From: Clostridium hydrogenum
GTDB lineage: Bacteria; Bacillota; Clostridia; Clostridiales; Clostridiaceae
Assembly: GCF_021432385.1 (NCBI RefSeq)
Contig: NZ_JAEACT010000002.1
Location: forward strand, 124,001-188,000
Direction: 5' to 3'
DNA: 64,000 nucleotides
The notes beneath the pieces were generated by a model. It was not told where the DNA came from. It searched no databases and saw only the letters and a program-made list of their open reading frames with translations. Shown in pieces: positions 18,902-28,149 of the stretch. Every line of letters starts with the position of its first letter. Within the stretch, counting starts at the first letter, position 1. A program made the translations under genes and the position numbers.

Positions 18902-19612
18902 TTATTTCAATATCTGCTTTACGTTTTTCTCATACTTTTTGTCATACTTTTTATTTTCAAATTTACTTAAATTCTTTGTATCAATATACTTTTTTGCTCC
19001 TGCTTTCAAAAGCTTTTGATCTATAGCATATATTTCAAGTTCATAGCTTTCATTTTTACTATCCATACTTGCTCCTATAACATCAATTTTCGTACCATCT
19101 TTAAGCTTTATTTTATAATACAAGTTATTATCTTTATCATCTGAAATACCTGCATAAATTTCCTTTACATCAGAATATGAATATGACTTGCCGTTTAATT
19201 TCATTATTCCATGCAATATTATCTTATTATTTGTTATCACACTATAAGTTGTATATGCATATATTAAACCTACTACTGATAATATGGCCACTCCACATAA
19301 AATCTGTTTTTTATATTTATGCTTACTATATAAATTAAAAACTTTAATTATATATGGATTAACCCTTGTGTTGCTTATTTTGCCTTCAATTCTATTTAAT
19401 ATATATAAATAAAAAACTATTAACCAAAAATAAATAACTACCATTGCAGTTATCATACTCGAGGTAGGAATAGTAAAAAGTTCATAATTTTTATAACCAG
19501 ATAACAACCTACTTGTATAGTCAAACACAGCTATAGAACCCAAAGCCAAAACAACCACTGCTACTATACTTAATAACATTTTAATTAAGCTAGAAAAAAT
19601 AGCCTTCCACAT
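18902..19612 (-). CDS. Membrane protein of unknown function with PH-like C-terminal part
   Basis: 236 residues. Membrane segments lie near 10-30, 45-70 and 105-125. A soluble C-terminal domain of about 110 residues (IILHGIMKLNGKSYSYSDVK) has alternating strands that recall PH-like bacterial domains, though I would not name a family. The ATG at 19612 is preferred because AAAGGG lies 9 bp upstream; a TTG at 19621 that overlaps the previous stop is the alternative. Co-transcribed with the amidotransferase gene upstream. Confidence 0.55.
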   Translation of the reverse strand: MWKAIFSSLIKMLLSIVAVVVLALGSIAVFDYTSRLLSGYKNYELFTIPTSSMITAMVVIYFWLIVFYLYILNRIEGKISNTRVNPYIIKVFNLYSKHKYKKQILCGVAILSVVGLIYAYTTYSVITNNKIILHGIMKLNGKSYSYSDVKEIYAGISDDKDNNLYYKIKLKDGTKIDVIGASMDSKNESYELEIYAIDQKLLKAGAKKYIDTKNLSKFENKKYDKKYEKNVKQILK

Positions 19613-19617
19613 AATAT

Positions 19618-20352
19618 TCAACCCTTTTTTAACGATTCTTCAACTAACTTTTTAAATAATTTCACCATATTTTCATCTTCAGCCGCTGTCATCATTTCTG
19701 GATGCCACTGTATTCCCATTACAAAAGCATCTCCATCTTTTTCTATTGCTTCAATTACTCCATCTTTTGATACTGCGCTTACAATAAAATCCCTTGCAAC
19801 ATCCTTAATTGCTTGATGATGAAAACTGTTTGTTACTATATTTCCCTTAAAAATATCATATAACTTGGTTCCTTTTTTAATATGTACTGAATGTCCTACA
19901 CTCCACGGCTGTGACTGCTGTGTATGCTTTATGTAAACACCATCTATAAGTGACATATCTTGATAAAGATTTCCTCCAAAAGCCACATTTAATATTTGAT
20001 GTCCTCTGCATATTCCAAGTATAGGTTTGTCTAACTCATATGCTGTTTTAATTGCATATATATCAAATTTATCTCTTTTAGGATATATAAATCCAAGTTT
20101 TTCATGCGGCTCGTCACCATAGCTTAAAGGATTTACATCATATCCACCTGAAACTACTATACCGTCTACTCTCTTTATTTGCTCCTTAATTAACTCTTCA
20201 TCTTCAATTACAGGAATGATAATAGGGATTCCCCCAGCCTTTACAATAGATATTATATAATCATTATTGACATAAGCCCTTTCATAACCAGGAAACATAC
20301 CTCCTTGATCAATTTGTATACTTCCTAGTATACCTATTAATGGTTTCTTCAT
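19618..20352 (-). CDS. Gamma-glutamyl-gamma-aminobutyrate hydrolase-like class I amidotransferase (peptidase C26)
   Basis: 244 residues. MKKPLIGILGS starts the fold; VVSGGYDVNPLSYGDEPH, the nucleophile elbow LGICRGHQILNV (Cys near 114) and MGIQWHPEMM (His and Glu near 216-218) form the C26 triad. The family cleaves gamma-glutamyl amides, as PuuD does in putrescine breakdown. ATG 20352 follows AAGGGGG; a TTG at 20370 overlaps that site. No polyamine genes are adjacent, so the substrate is open. Confidence 0.85.
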   Translation of the reverse strand: MKKPLIGILGSIQIDQGGMFPGYERAYVNNDYIISIVKAGGIPIIIPVIEDEELIKEQIKRVDGIVVSGGYDVNPLSYGDEPHEKLGFIYPKRDKFDIYAIKTAYELDKPILGICRGHQILNVAFGGNLYQDMSLIDGVYIKHTQQSQPWSVGHSVHIKKGTKLYDIFKGNIVTNSFHHQAIKDVARDFIVSAVSKDGVIEAIEKDGDAFVMGIQWHPEMMTAAEDENMVKLFKKLVEESLKKG

Positions 20353-20422
20353 CTTTACAGCCCCCTTCAATTCTAATAATTATAGCATAACCCTCATTTA
20401 TTTAATACACAATTCAAAATTA

Positions 20423-20613
20423 TTACGAAGTAAGTGCAGTTCAGGATATTAAATAAAATTAATAAAACTAAGAGCAAAATATTTAAAAGCCTAAGATGTT
20501 TCAATAACTCGCTGGGCGCTCAGACAATTGAAACATCTAAGCCTTTTAAATATTTCACTCTAAGTTTTATTAAAATTTTATTTAAACCATCCTGAACTAC
20601 ACTTACTTCGCAT
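20423..20613. repeat. Family C palindromic element, copy 3 (short form)
   Basis: Outer arms GTGCAGTTCAGGAT / ATCCTGAACTACAC, middle arms with TTAAATAAAATT / AATTTTATTTAA, and apex GATGTTTCA-ATAACTCGC...GCTCAGACAAT-TGAAACATC. It lacks the outer arm found in copies 1 and 2. Confidence 0.8.
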
Positions 20614-20740
20614 TTACAGTGGTTTAAGGAAAAAATTCCTCCGTGCCTACGGAATTTTGGGGCAGTGCATAAACTTTCATTCTTTACCTAATAATATATT
20701 AAAAGGTGATAATTATCATATTAATTGATCAACTTATTTA

Positions 20741-21060
20741 AACATTGCAAAACAAAGATGTAGTGGATTAATCAAATAACCTTTGGTAGGTGTAGGAAAA
20801 AATGATGTTAGGGAATAGCATTGAAAAAATATTTTAAATAAAATTGTATAAAACTTAGTGGGAAATTTTTTGAAGCTTTAGAGATTTAGATTGTCTGAGC
20901 ATCTTTTTGCGAGTTATCTAAAGCTCTTAAGCTTTAAAAAAATTGCCGCTTAGTTTTATTAATTTTATTTAAGATTTTAAGATGCTATTCACTAACATCA
21001 TTTTGTTACACCTACCAAAGGCTATTTGATTTTGCACTACACTTTGCTTCGCAATGTTTA
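20741..21060. repeat. Family C palindromic element, copy 2 (reverse orientation relative to copy 1)
   Basis: About 320 bp. Outer arms are like copy 1 (ACCTTTGGTAGGTGTAG / CTACACCTACCAAAGG). The apical loop reads ATTGTCTGAGC...GCGAGTTAT, the reverse complement of copy 1. Together with copy 3 it fills the gap between the amidotransferase and protease genes; no gene is seen there. Confidence 0.8.
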
Positions 21061-21081
21061 AAACAATTGAACTAATATTTT

Positions 21082-21954
21082 CTAATTATCTGTCATGACA
21101 TATGCATCTATATTGTTATTTTTTAAAAAGTCATAGCTAATCCAACCATAACCGTCGACTCCCCAATCTGTGCCCCATGAATTTATTATTTTTACTGCTT
21201 GTCTACTATCATCATATCCAACTACACATAATGCATGTGCACCTTCATATTTTCCAGCTGTGCTATTATAAATTTGATCATTTACCGATAAGTCGTCAAA
21301 CTGAGGATATACAGGTATTGATATTAATACAGGATTCCAGCTTTCAATTTCCTCTTTTATCTCTTCAACATTTCCACTTTGCAATTGCCCCCAAGTCTTT
21401 TCTTTATAATTTGCAGCATGCGTTCTTTGAGTAGCTGTAGGTTTAGTCTTATAGCTATATAATTTTCCACTATAAGGCATGTCATCCAATGTAGTACAAC
21501 CTTGACTATCTAATAAATTAAAAGCATCACTATAAGAACATCCACCTCCATCAGCAGAGTTGTCCGCATGTAGCTGACTATAAATATATTGTGGACTAAA
21601 AATGTGATTTTGGGTAGTCATTCCCCAATTTCTCTTTAGATTTTCCTGATAGGTTTTATCGTATGTGGTTGCAAATGTGGTACAGCTTCCTAATTCACCT
21701 TGGTTTTCAACAGCTGGAAAGAAGCTTGATAAATCCCCACTAGAATTTATTTGCATTTGACTCACACTATAAATACTGGAATTAAGCTTGTTAAACTCTG
21801 GATAAACCTTTTTAATGTTTGGCATTTTTTCATGTAGTTCCCTTAAACCCAGTGGATGTAATGTTTTTGCTTGTACAGTTTTTGCACTAGCAAATCCTCC
21901 ACTACATACTAAAAGTAAAATTAATGACTTTGAAACTAAATTTTTAATTCTCAT
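21082..21954 (-). CDS. Secreted papain-family (C1) cysteine peptidase
   Basis: 290 residues. A signal peptide (NLVSKSLILLLVCSGGFASA) ends near residue 28, so it is exported. The catalytic Cys lies in ENQGELGSCTTFA (oxyanion Gln in the same motif), the His in GAHALCVVGYDD, and the Asn in INSWGTDWGVDGYGW. The propeptide is short (about 50 residues). The length suits the compact bacterial C1 proteases. Flanked by a palindromic repeat at its 3' end and a long AT-rich leader at its 5' end. Confidence 0.87.
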   Translation of the reverse strand: MRIKNLVSKSLILLLVCSGGFASAKTVQAKTLHPLGLRELHEKMPNIKKVYPEFNKLNSSIYSVSQMQINSSGDLSSFFPAVENQGELGSCTTFATTYDKTYQENLKRNWGMTTQNHIFSPQYIYSQLHADNSADGGGCSYSDAFNLLDSQGCTTLDDMPYSGKLYSYKTKPTATQRTHAANYKEKTWGQLQSGNVEEIKEEIESWNPVLISIPVYPQFDDLSVNDQIYNSTAGKYEGAHALCVVGYDDSRQAVKIINSWGTDWGVDGYGWISYDFLKNNNIDAYVMTDN

Positions 21955-22179
21955 AATTCTCCCCCTATCACTTTACTTATAGCAATTAGAAGCCCATCGT
22001 AAAGTAAATATTTTATGTTACTTTCATTCAAACACAATAATACTACTTAATTTAACGATTGTCAAATTATTGTTTTTTTGGTTTAATTATAGGTTTAATT
22101 GTTTTTAAGAACACAATTATAGATAATATTAGATTGTATTGTCACTTATATATTAAACATGAAAATTAGGCTATAAAAA
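21955..22179. other. AT-rich intergenic region upstream of the C1 peptidase
   Basis: No open reading frame is supported. It must hold the peptidase promoter on the minus strand; no unambiguous promoter pair was identified. Confidence 0.4.
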
Positions 22180-22215
22180 GGAAGCTATGGGTTAAATTTA
22201 AAACCCATAGCTTCC
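22180..22215. terminator. Terminator of the APC permease gene
   Basis: A perfect 14-bp stem, GGAAGCTATGGGTT / AACCCATAGCTTCC, with an 8-nt AT loop and A/T runs on either side. It could act in both directions. Confidence 0.75.
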
Positions 22216-22287
22216 TTTAGTATTTTCGGCTATTTTTAAAAGAATGTTGATGTAATATGCTGTAATATTATCTCTTCACACTCAAAT

Positions 22288-23670
22288 TTATTTATTTCCC
22301 TTGCTAATTTTACTATTCTTGTACCCGTATACTGCATAAATTAAAATACCAATTAAAAGCCAAACGGCAAATCTAATCCATGTAACAACCGGAAGCGTAT
22401 ATATTAAATATCCACAGCATAATATGGTTACAATTGGTGTAAAAGGAACCCCTGGACATCTAAATTTTCTTTTTACTTCTGGCATTGTTACTCTTAAAAC
22501 TATAACACCAAGAGAAACAAGTGCAAATGCAAACAAAGTTCCTATATTGCACAATTCCATTATCATATTAAGTGGCAAAAGCCCTGCAATTACAGCAGTA
22601 ACTATACCTGTTAAAATAGTACACAATCCCGGTGTGCTGTGCTTTTTATTAACCTTGGAAAAAGCATTTGGAAGCAATCCATCTCTCGCCATAACCATAA
22701 ATATTCTAATTTGGCCATACAAAGTCGCAAGAAGCGTAGATATCATTCCGACTACAGCACCAACTCCAACTAATGCAGACCCCCAAGTTATACCTATGTG
22801 TGAAAGTGCTCCTGGAAGTGCATTATCTATACTAACATCTTTATATGAAATTATGCCTGTCAATACTAACGAAACGGATATATACATTACTATAACTACT
22901 ATTAGGCATAAAGCAAGTCCTCTTGGTACATCTTTTTCTGGGTTCTTAGTTTCCTCTGAAGCTGTAGATACCGTATCAAAGCCTATAAAAGCGAAAAATA
23001 TAATTGAAGCGCCAGATACTACTCCATTAACACCAAAAGGCATAAATGGATGATAATTTGTAAGTTTTATATGAGTTGCTCCTAACACTACAAATATAAT
23101 AATTATCACTATCTTTATAATAACTATAACATTATTTATTTTTGCACTTTCAGATACACCTATGTATAAAAGCCAAGTTACCAATGCCGTTATAAGCACT
23201 GCTGGCAAGTCCACAATTCCTCCAGCTATAGGTGCTTTAGTTAGCATGCTTGGCAGCTTAATTCCATAATCGATTAATATTCCATTTAGTGATCCCGACC
23301 AACCTGACGCAACAGCTGCCGCTGAAACAAGATATTCTAGTATTAAATCCCATCCTATTATCCATGCAATAATTTCGCCAAAAGCAACATATGAATAAGA
23401 ATATGTACTTCCTGATACCGGAAACATTGATGCAAGTTCAGAATATGTAAGTGCACATAACGCGCTTGTTATAGCCGCTATTATAAACGATACTATAACT
23501 GCCGGTCCTGCCATCTTAGCACCTTGACCCGTTGCCACAAAAATACCGGTACCAACTATTGATCCTATACCAAGTGCCGCCAAATCAAAACTTGTAAGCT
23601 TCTTTTTTAAATTACTTTTAGCATAATCGTCGTCAAAATTATGTACTGTTTTTTTTCTAAATATTTTCAA
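22288..23670 (-). CDS. APC-superfamily amino acid permease (YfnA/CAT-like)
   Basis: 460 residues with about 12-14 membrane segments. The first helix has the substrate-binding motif ALGIGSIVGTGIFVATGQGA, and FFAFIGFDTVSTASEETKNP in the middle is characteristic of the cationic amino acid transporter branch. The start is TTG 23670, 7 bp after GGAGG; an ATG inside the gap is out of frame and hits a stop at once. Specific substrate not inferable. Confidence 0.85.
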   Translation of the reverse strand: MKIFRKKTVHNFDDDYAKSNLKKKLTSFDLAALGIGSIVGTGIFVATGQGAKMAGPAVIVSFIIAAITSALCALTYSELASMFPVSGSTYSYSYVAFGEIIAWIIGWDLILEYLVSAAAVASGWSGSLNGILIDYGIKLPSMLTKAPIAGGIVDLPAVLITALVTWLLYIGVSESAKINNVIVIIKIVIIIIFVVLGATHIKLTNYHPFMPFGVNGVVSGASIIFFAFIGFDTVSTASEETKNPEKDVPRGLALCLIVVIVMYISVSLVLTGIISYKDVSIDNALPGALSHIGITWGSALVGVGAVVGMISTLLATLYGQIRIFMVMARDGLLPNAFSKVNKKHSTPGLCTILTGIVTAVIAGLLPLNMIMELCNIGTLFAFALVSLGVIVLRVTMPEVKRKFRCPGVPFTPIVTILCCGYLIYTLPVVTWIRFAVWLLIGILIYAVYGYKNSKISKGNK

Positions 23671-23907
23671 CTCATTTTCCTCCAATGTCAAATTATAGAT
23701 ATACCAGCTCAACTATTAAAGTTCATGTGCACCATAATGCCTAGAAGACGGCATTTTGGTAGACATAAATTTTAAGTTTCACAATTGTATATCTTTAGCG
23801 CCAGCTAATAATTATAAGACATTTAGAATTATTATACAAGATAAAATTTTAATTTAGGCAACACTAATATGTTGAAGTGATATTAAAAATTGTTTGACCT
23901 TGTTAAA

Positions 23908-24247
23908 CATTGTGAACCCTTTTTCAAAGTACAAAGTAAAAAGTACAGAGTACAAAGAAGGATACACTTGCTAGGGGTTTGGGCGTAAGCCCATGTAGGT
24001 TCTTTAACTTAGTAGAAGTAATCTCAATAGTAGTGCAATAAAACTTTGTATATTAATAAACTTACGTCATGTAAATCTTAAACTTAACTATTGTCAGCTC
24101 TGCTGACAACAGTAATGATGTGATTGCGTAGGCAATCACAAATAAGTTGTAAGATTTTCTGAAGCAAAGTGGAAGAAAATCATCCTTCACTGTACTTTGT
24201 ACTTTGTACTTTGTACTCTGTACTTTGGTTTAATGGTTCGCAATAAT
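23908..24247. repeat. Family A element carrying an inserted family D element
   Basis: The left end has AAAGTACAAAGTAAAAAGTA-type heptads and the right end repeats TGTACTT. Flanks are ATTGTGAACC and GGTTCGCAATAA. The inner core (AGCAAAGTGGAAGAAAATC) is intact. The left arm is interrupted by the 98-bp family D sequence at 23962-24059. Confidence 0.8.
23962..24059 (-). mobile_element. Family D 98-bp element inserted in a family A element
   Basis: On the minus strand it contains TTGCACTACTATTGAGATTA, then GAACCTACATGGGCTTACGC and CCAAACCCCTAGCAAGTGTA. The same sequence with few changes occurs at 52572-52670 in a different element. GGGCTTACGCCC can form a hairpin. The end resembles right ends of IS200/IS605-type elements; that link is from memory. 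Confidence 0.6.
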
Positions 24248-24253
24248 TTTAAG

Positions 24254-25519
24254 TTACGCTATTGATTCTAAGTACTCTTCTGCCTTCTCGTGGTCATATT
24301 GACCTTCCCATTTTGATATTACAATTACAGCAAGTGAATTTCCTATAACATTTACAACTGTTCTTGCCATATCAAGAATTCTATCTATTCCAGCAATAAA
24401 TGCCACTCCCTCAATCGGAATTCCAACCGAACCTAAGGTTGCAAGCAATACTACAAAAGAAGTTCCCGGCACTGCTGCCATGCCTTTTGAAGTTATCATA
24501 AGTACAACTACAAGATTTATTTGAGTAAGAAGCGAAAGATGTATTCCATAAAGTTGTGCTATAAAAATTGCCGCAATAGATTGATATAATGCTGATCCAT
24601 CTAAATTAAAGGAATATCCAGTTGGAAGTACAAAAGAAATTATTCCTTGAGGAGCACCAAACTTCTCCATCTTCTCCATAAGCTTTGGAAGAACAGCCTC
24701 CGAACTGGCAGTAGTATACGCTAATATAAGCTCTTCTTTTAATAATCTTATTATTTTCAGAACGCTTGTCTTAGCTAAAAATTTAGCTATAAATCCAAAT
24801 ACAACAAATATAAAAATAAATATAGCCCCGTAAACTGTCAAAACTAATTTTCCAAGAGGAATTAAGGATTTAACTCCAAACTTAGATATTGTAAGTCCAA
24901 TAAGTCCAAAAACTCCTACTGGTGCAACTCTCATTATTTGATTTGTTATCCAAAACATTACATTTTCTACACCTGAAAAAAATTCAACAATAATCTTTCC
25001 CTTTTCCCCCATAGCAGCTGTGCCAAGTCCAAACATAACAGAAAAAAATATTATCGGAAGCATCTCACCATTTGTTAATGATTCAAATAAGTTTGAAGGT
25101 ACAATATTTACAATTACATCAAAAATACCGTGATGAGAACTTGTTTTAGCTGTATTAACATATGTATCGATACTTGTTTTAGCTAGATCATGCATATTAA
25201 CACCAGTTCCAGGCTTAACAACATTTGCTATTATAAGCCCCAAAATAATTGCAAAAGTAGTTATTACTTCAAAATATAAAAGTGTTTTCGCTCCAATTTT
25301 TCCAACCTTTTTTATATCACCAAGACTAGAAACTCCTACAACAAGTGCAGAAAAAACTATTGGTACTACTATCATTTTTATAAGCCTTAAAAATATATCT
25401 CCAAGTGGCTTTAAATAACTTTGTGCTGTTACATTTCCATAAAAAACTGCTCCTACCACAATTCCTAATATGAGCCCAATAACTATTTGCATAGCTAGTC
25501 CACATTTGATTTTTTTCAT
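24254..25519 (-). CDS. Dicarboxylate/amino acid:cation (DAACS) symporter, glutamate/aspartate type
   Basis: 421 residues. Family motifs: LGDIFLRLIKMIVVPIVFSA in the first third, AYTTASSEAVLPKLMEKME (re-entrant hairpin) and the later SFNLDGSALYQSIAAIFIAQ and MITSKGMAAVPGTSFVVLL. These proteins take up glutamate, aspartate or C4-dicarboxylates with sodium or protons. Divergent to it lies a GlnK/GlnL-like two-component system, a natural candidate regulator. ATG 25519 follows AAGGAG at a short distance. Confidence 0.9.
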   Translation of the reverse strand: MKKIKCGLAMQIVIGLILGIVVGAVFYGNVTAQSYLKPLGDIFLRLIKMIVVPIVFSALVVGVSSLGDIKKVGKIGAKTLLYFEVITTFAIILGLIIANVVKPGTGVNMHDLAKTSIDTYVNTAKTSSHHGIFDVIVNIVPSNLFESLTNGEMLPIIFFSVMFGLGTAAMGEKGKIIVEFFSGVENVMFWITNQIMRVAPVGVFGLIGLTISKFGVKSLIPLGKLVLTVYGAIFIFIFVVFGFIAKFLAKTSVLKIIRLLKEELILAYTTASSEAVLPKLMEKMEKFGAPQGIISFVLPTGYSFNLDGSALYQSIAAIFIAQLYGIHLSLLTQINLVVVLMITSKGMAAVPGTSFVVLLATLGSVGIPIEGVAFIAGIDRILDMARTVVNVIGNSLAVIVISKWEGQYDHEKAEEYLESIA

Positions 25520-25814
25520 AGTATAAAACTCCTTCCAATCTTTTATATGAATTTATTTGTATTAGATATTGCAAATTTAATCTTTTATTTTTCAAATTTT
25601 GCTATGTTGAAATTCTATATTTTATTGCAACCAAATAATTATGTGTTAATTATAGCAATGCAACTACGTAATATAACAAAAAACTACAAGTATCTATTGA
25701 ATTTTTGTCTTATAATTATTAAAATATAAAGTTGTAGTCCTAATTAAATAATTGAGAAAATTGCATAAAAAAAATTTCTTCATGCATAATCATATTCTTT
25801 CAGGAGTGATTCAA

Positions 25815-27083
25815 TTGAAAAAAAAATTATATATACTATTAATAATGCTTATTGTAATTCCTTTAGCTGGGGAATTAAAGATATATCCTTTTCACGATTC
25901 TTATCGTGTAAGCTTTGGAACACCCATCTTTTTCTTTTTTTTATTATGGGTAAGAAAGCTACACCCAATATTATCAGGTTTTATAATAGGTATATGTGTT
26001 GTACTATTTCGTATATTTTTAAGTATGTGCTTAGCAGGAAGTTTTCACCTTATACCTACTTTTATGCTCAACTTCCCTGCTTTTTTCTATTACTTAACAT
26101 ATGCTGTACTTTTTTACATTGTAGGTGTAAAATATTTAAACCATCATCTTTTTCTTGGTTTTCTATCTGCTTTAATAGAAATTTCTGCTAGTATGGTAGA
26201 GTTATCCATAAGGCATATCTTTTTAGGAGATTATATTAATATCACTGTTTTTAATAAGATTATAATTATTGCTATTATAAGAAGCTTTTTTGTACTTGGC
26301 TTTTTCAATATAATAAAACTTCACGAAAAAGAAGAAGAAGTTGAAAAACAACAAGAACAAAATAGAAGTATGTCCATTCTTATTTCTAGTTTATACGCAG
26401 AATCCATACAATTGAAAAAGTCTCTGCTCAATGCAGAACATATTACAAGGAATTGCTACGATTTATATAGAGATTTAAAAAATTCAAAAGAAGTTATAAA
26501 TGCAAGTGAAGTATCAAAAAAAGTTTTAGGCATAGCTGGAGAAGTTCATGAGATAAAAAAGGATAATCAAAGAATATATGCTGGACTTTCAGAAATGGTT
26601 TCCAACGGAAATTCTAGTGATTACATGTCCTTAGACGAAATTATAAACATCATAATTAACACAAATAAGAAATATGCTGATACTCTTTCAAAAAATATTA
26701 ATTTCATTTTAGAACTTGAACAAATTGATAATTCATTTCACGCATTTATACTTTTATCCATTTTAAACAACCTCGTTTCAAATTCTGTTGAAGCTATTAC
26801 AGAAGCTGGATTTATTAAAATTTCTGTTCATAAAGTTCATGATTTTATTGAATTTAAACTTTCTGACAACGGTGCTTATATACCCGATAATAAGAAAGAA
26901 CTCATATTCAAACCTGGATATACAACAAAATATGATGAAACTGGAAAACCTTCAACTGGTATAGGATTATCTTACGTTAAAGAAATTGTAAATAATCTAA
27001 ACGGAAATTTGAATTTACAAAGCACAACAGAGGAAACTTCCTTCATAATAAATTTACCTATAAATAATTTAATAAGGAGGTAA
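25815..27083 (+). CDS. glnK: GlnK(YcbA)-like sensor histidine kinase
   Basis: 422 residues. About six membrane helices fill residues 1-175 (a sensor embedded in the membrane, no obvious periplasmic domain), then a coiled linker (HEKEEEVEKQQEQNRSMS). The kinase core has NAEHITRNCYDLYRDLK as the likely dimerisation/His region, N-box LNNLVSNSVEAI, G1 LSDNGAYIPD and G2 STGIGLSYVKEIV. TTG 25815 follows AGGAG (25802-25806); an in-frame TTG at 25752 has no site. It lies 6 bp before the response regulator. Sensing of glutamine or glutamate is inferred from family and context. Confidence 0.75.
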   Translation: MKKKLYILLIMLIVIPLAGELKIYPFHDSYRVSFGTPIFFFFLLWVRKLHPILSGFIIGICVVLFRIFLSMCLAGSFHLIPTFMLNFPAFFYYLTYAVLFYIVGVKYLNHHLFLGFLSALIEISASMVELSIRHIFLGDYINITVFNKIIIIAIIRSFFVLGFFNIIKLHEKEEEVEKQQEQNRSMSILISSLYAESIQLKKSLLNAEHITRNCYDLYRDLKNSKEVINASEVSKKVLGIAGEVHEIKKDNQRIYAGLSEMVSNGNSSDYMSLDEIINIIINTNKKYADTLSKNINFILELEQIDNSFHAFILLSILNNLVSNSVEAITEAGFIKISVHKVHDFIEFKLSDNGAYIPDNKKELIFKPGYTTKYDETGKPSTGIGLSYVKEIVNNLNGNLNLQSTTEETSFIINLPINNLIRR

Positions 27084-27089
27084 TAATAT

Positions 27090-28025
27090 ATGCGTTTTTT
27101 TATTGTTGATGATGACGAAGCTATTTGTACAATGCTCACTGAAATAATTGAAGATTATGATCTCGGAAAAATTGTTGGTACAGCTGATAATGGAGCAACC
27201 ATAAATAACGATTTACTTGATTTAAAAGAAATAGATATACTAATAATTGATTTGCTTATGCCTATTCGCGATGGTATTGAAACAATACGAGATCTTGGTA
27301 CTTCTTTTAGAAGCAAAATAATTATGCTTTCCCAAGTAGAAGATAAGGAAATAATTGCAGAAGCATATTCCCTCGGTGTTGAATATTACATTACTAAACC
27401 CATTAATAGACTTGAGGTTATAAAAATAATCGAGAAAGTAATTGAAAATATAAAATTACAAAAATCAATACATGATATAAAAAAAACACTTAATATATTA
27501 GACTATGAAAAAAAAGAATCAAGTTCAACTAATACTACACAAAAAAAGACCATCCTTGATTCTGGAAAGTTTTTGCTTTCCGAACTAGGTATAATAGGTG
27601 AAAATGGGAGCAGCGATTTGCTCTCCATGCTTCAATATGTATACAAATATGACGATAAGCAAAGCATTAAAGCTGATTTCCCTGCATTAAAAGATATATT
27701 TACTAATATAGCTATTAGTAAACTAGGATCAAATGCATCTTCTTCTGAAATTACTAAAGAAGTTAAAGCTTCAGAACAGAGGGTTAGAAGAGCTATTTCT
27801 CAATGTCTTACTCATTTGGCTTCTCTAGGACTTATGGATTATTCTAACGAAAAGTTTGAGGAGTATTCTTCAAGTTTCTTTGACTTTACTGAAATTAGAA
27901 AAAAAATGCTTGAGCTCGAAAACAATACTCAAACTTCTCAATCAAAGGTTAGAATTAATATGAAAAAATTTGTTAAGGTGCTGTATATGGAGGGGAAGAA
28001 AAGAATTAATTCAGAGTACAGATGA
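27090..28025 (+). CDS. glnL: GlnL(YcbB)-like response regulator
   Basis: 311 residues. Receiver domain 1-120 (FFIVDDDEAICTML; phospho-acceptor Asp in IDILIIDLLMP near 55; conserved Lys in YYITKPI). The C-terminal half is the YcbB-type DNA-binding domain (NIAISKLGSNASSSEITKEV; RVRRAISQCLTHLASLGLMD). B. subtilis GlnL, 314 residues, activates glutamine uptake and glutaminase genes. The last five codons (NSEYR and stop) are formed by a family A repeat that starts at 28011, so the native end has probably been replaced. Confidence 0.8.
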   Translation: MRFFIVDDDEAICTMLTEIIEDYDLGKIVGTADNGATINNDLLDLKEIDILIIDLLMPIRDGIETIRDLGTSFRSKIIMLSQVEDKEIIAEAYSLGVEYYITKPINRLEVIKIIEKVIENIKLQKSIHDIKKTLNILDYEKKESSSTNTTQKKTILDSGKFLLSELGIIGENGSSDLLSMLQYVYKYDDKQSIKADFPALKDIFTNIAISKLGSNASSSEITKEVKASEQRVRRAISQCLTHLASLGLMDYSNEKFEEYSSSFFDFTEIRKKMLELENNTQTSQSKVRINMKKFVKVLYMEGKKRINSEYR

Positions 28026-28080
28026 CGGAGTACAGAGTACAGCGAAGGATGATTTTTCGCTGACACGGAAAATCTAAAAA
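28011..28080. repeat. Left half of a family A element at the 3' end of the response regulator gene
   Basis: TCAGAGTACAGATGACGGAG and the following TACAGAGTACAG heptads match family A left ends, then GAAGGATGATTTTTC; the right half is missing. It encodes the last residues and stop codon of the upstream gene. Confidence 0.7.
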
Positions 28081-28100
28081 CTTAACGGACTATCGTCCAA

Positions 28101-28139
28101 AGCTATAAAAGACTCATCGCTGCTGAGTCTTTTATAGCT
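28101..28139. terminator. Bidirectional terminator between glnL and rdrB
   Basis: A perfect 16-bp stem, AGCTATAAAAGACTCA / TGAGTCTTTTATAGCT, with a 7-nt loop in a convergent gap. It separates the two-component operon from the defence genes. Confidence 0.75.
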
Positions 28140-28149
28140 TAATTAGTAA

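Noticed and set aside
22424..23053. 209-residue plus-strand open frame inside the APC permease gene
   Set aside because: The minus strand encodes a clear permease with all family motifs; the other frame is a by-product.
23671..23907. Possible T-box or amino acid riboswitch upstream of the APC permease
   Set aside because: No T-box core, specifier or antiterminator pairing and no known riboswitch core could be seen by eye.
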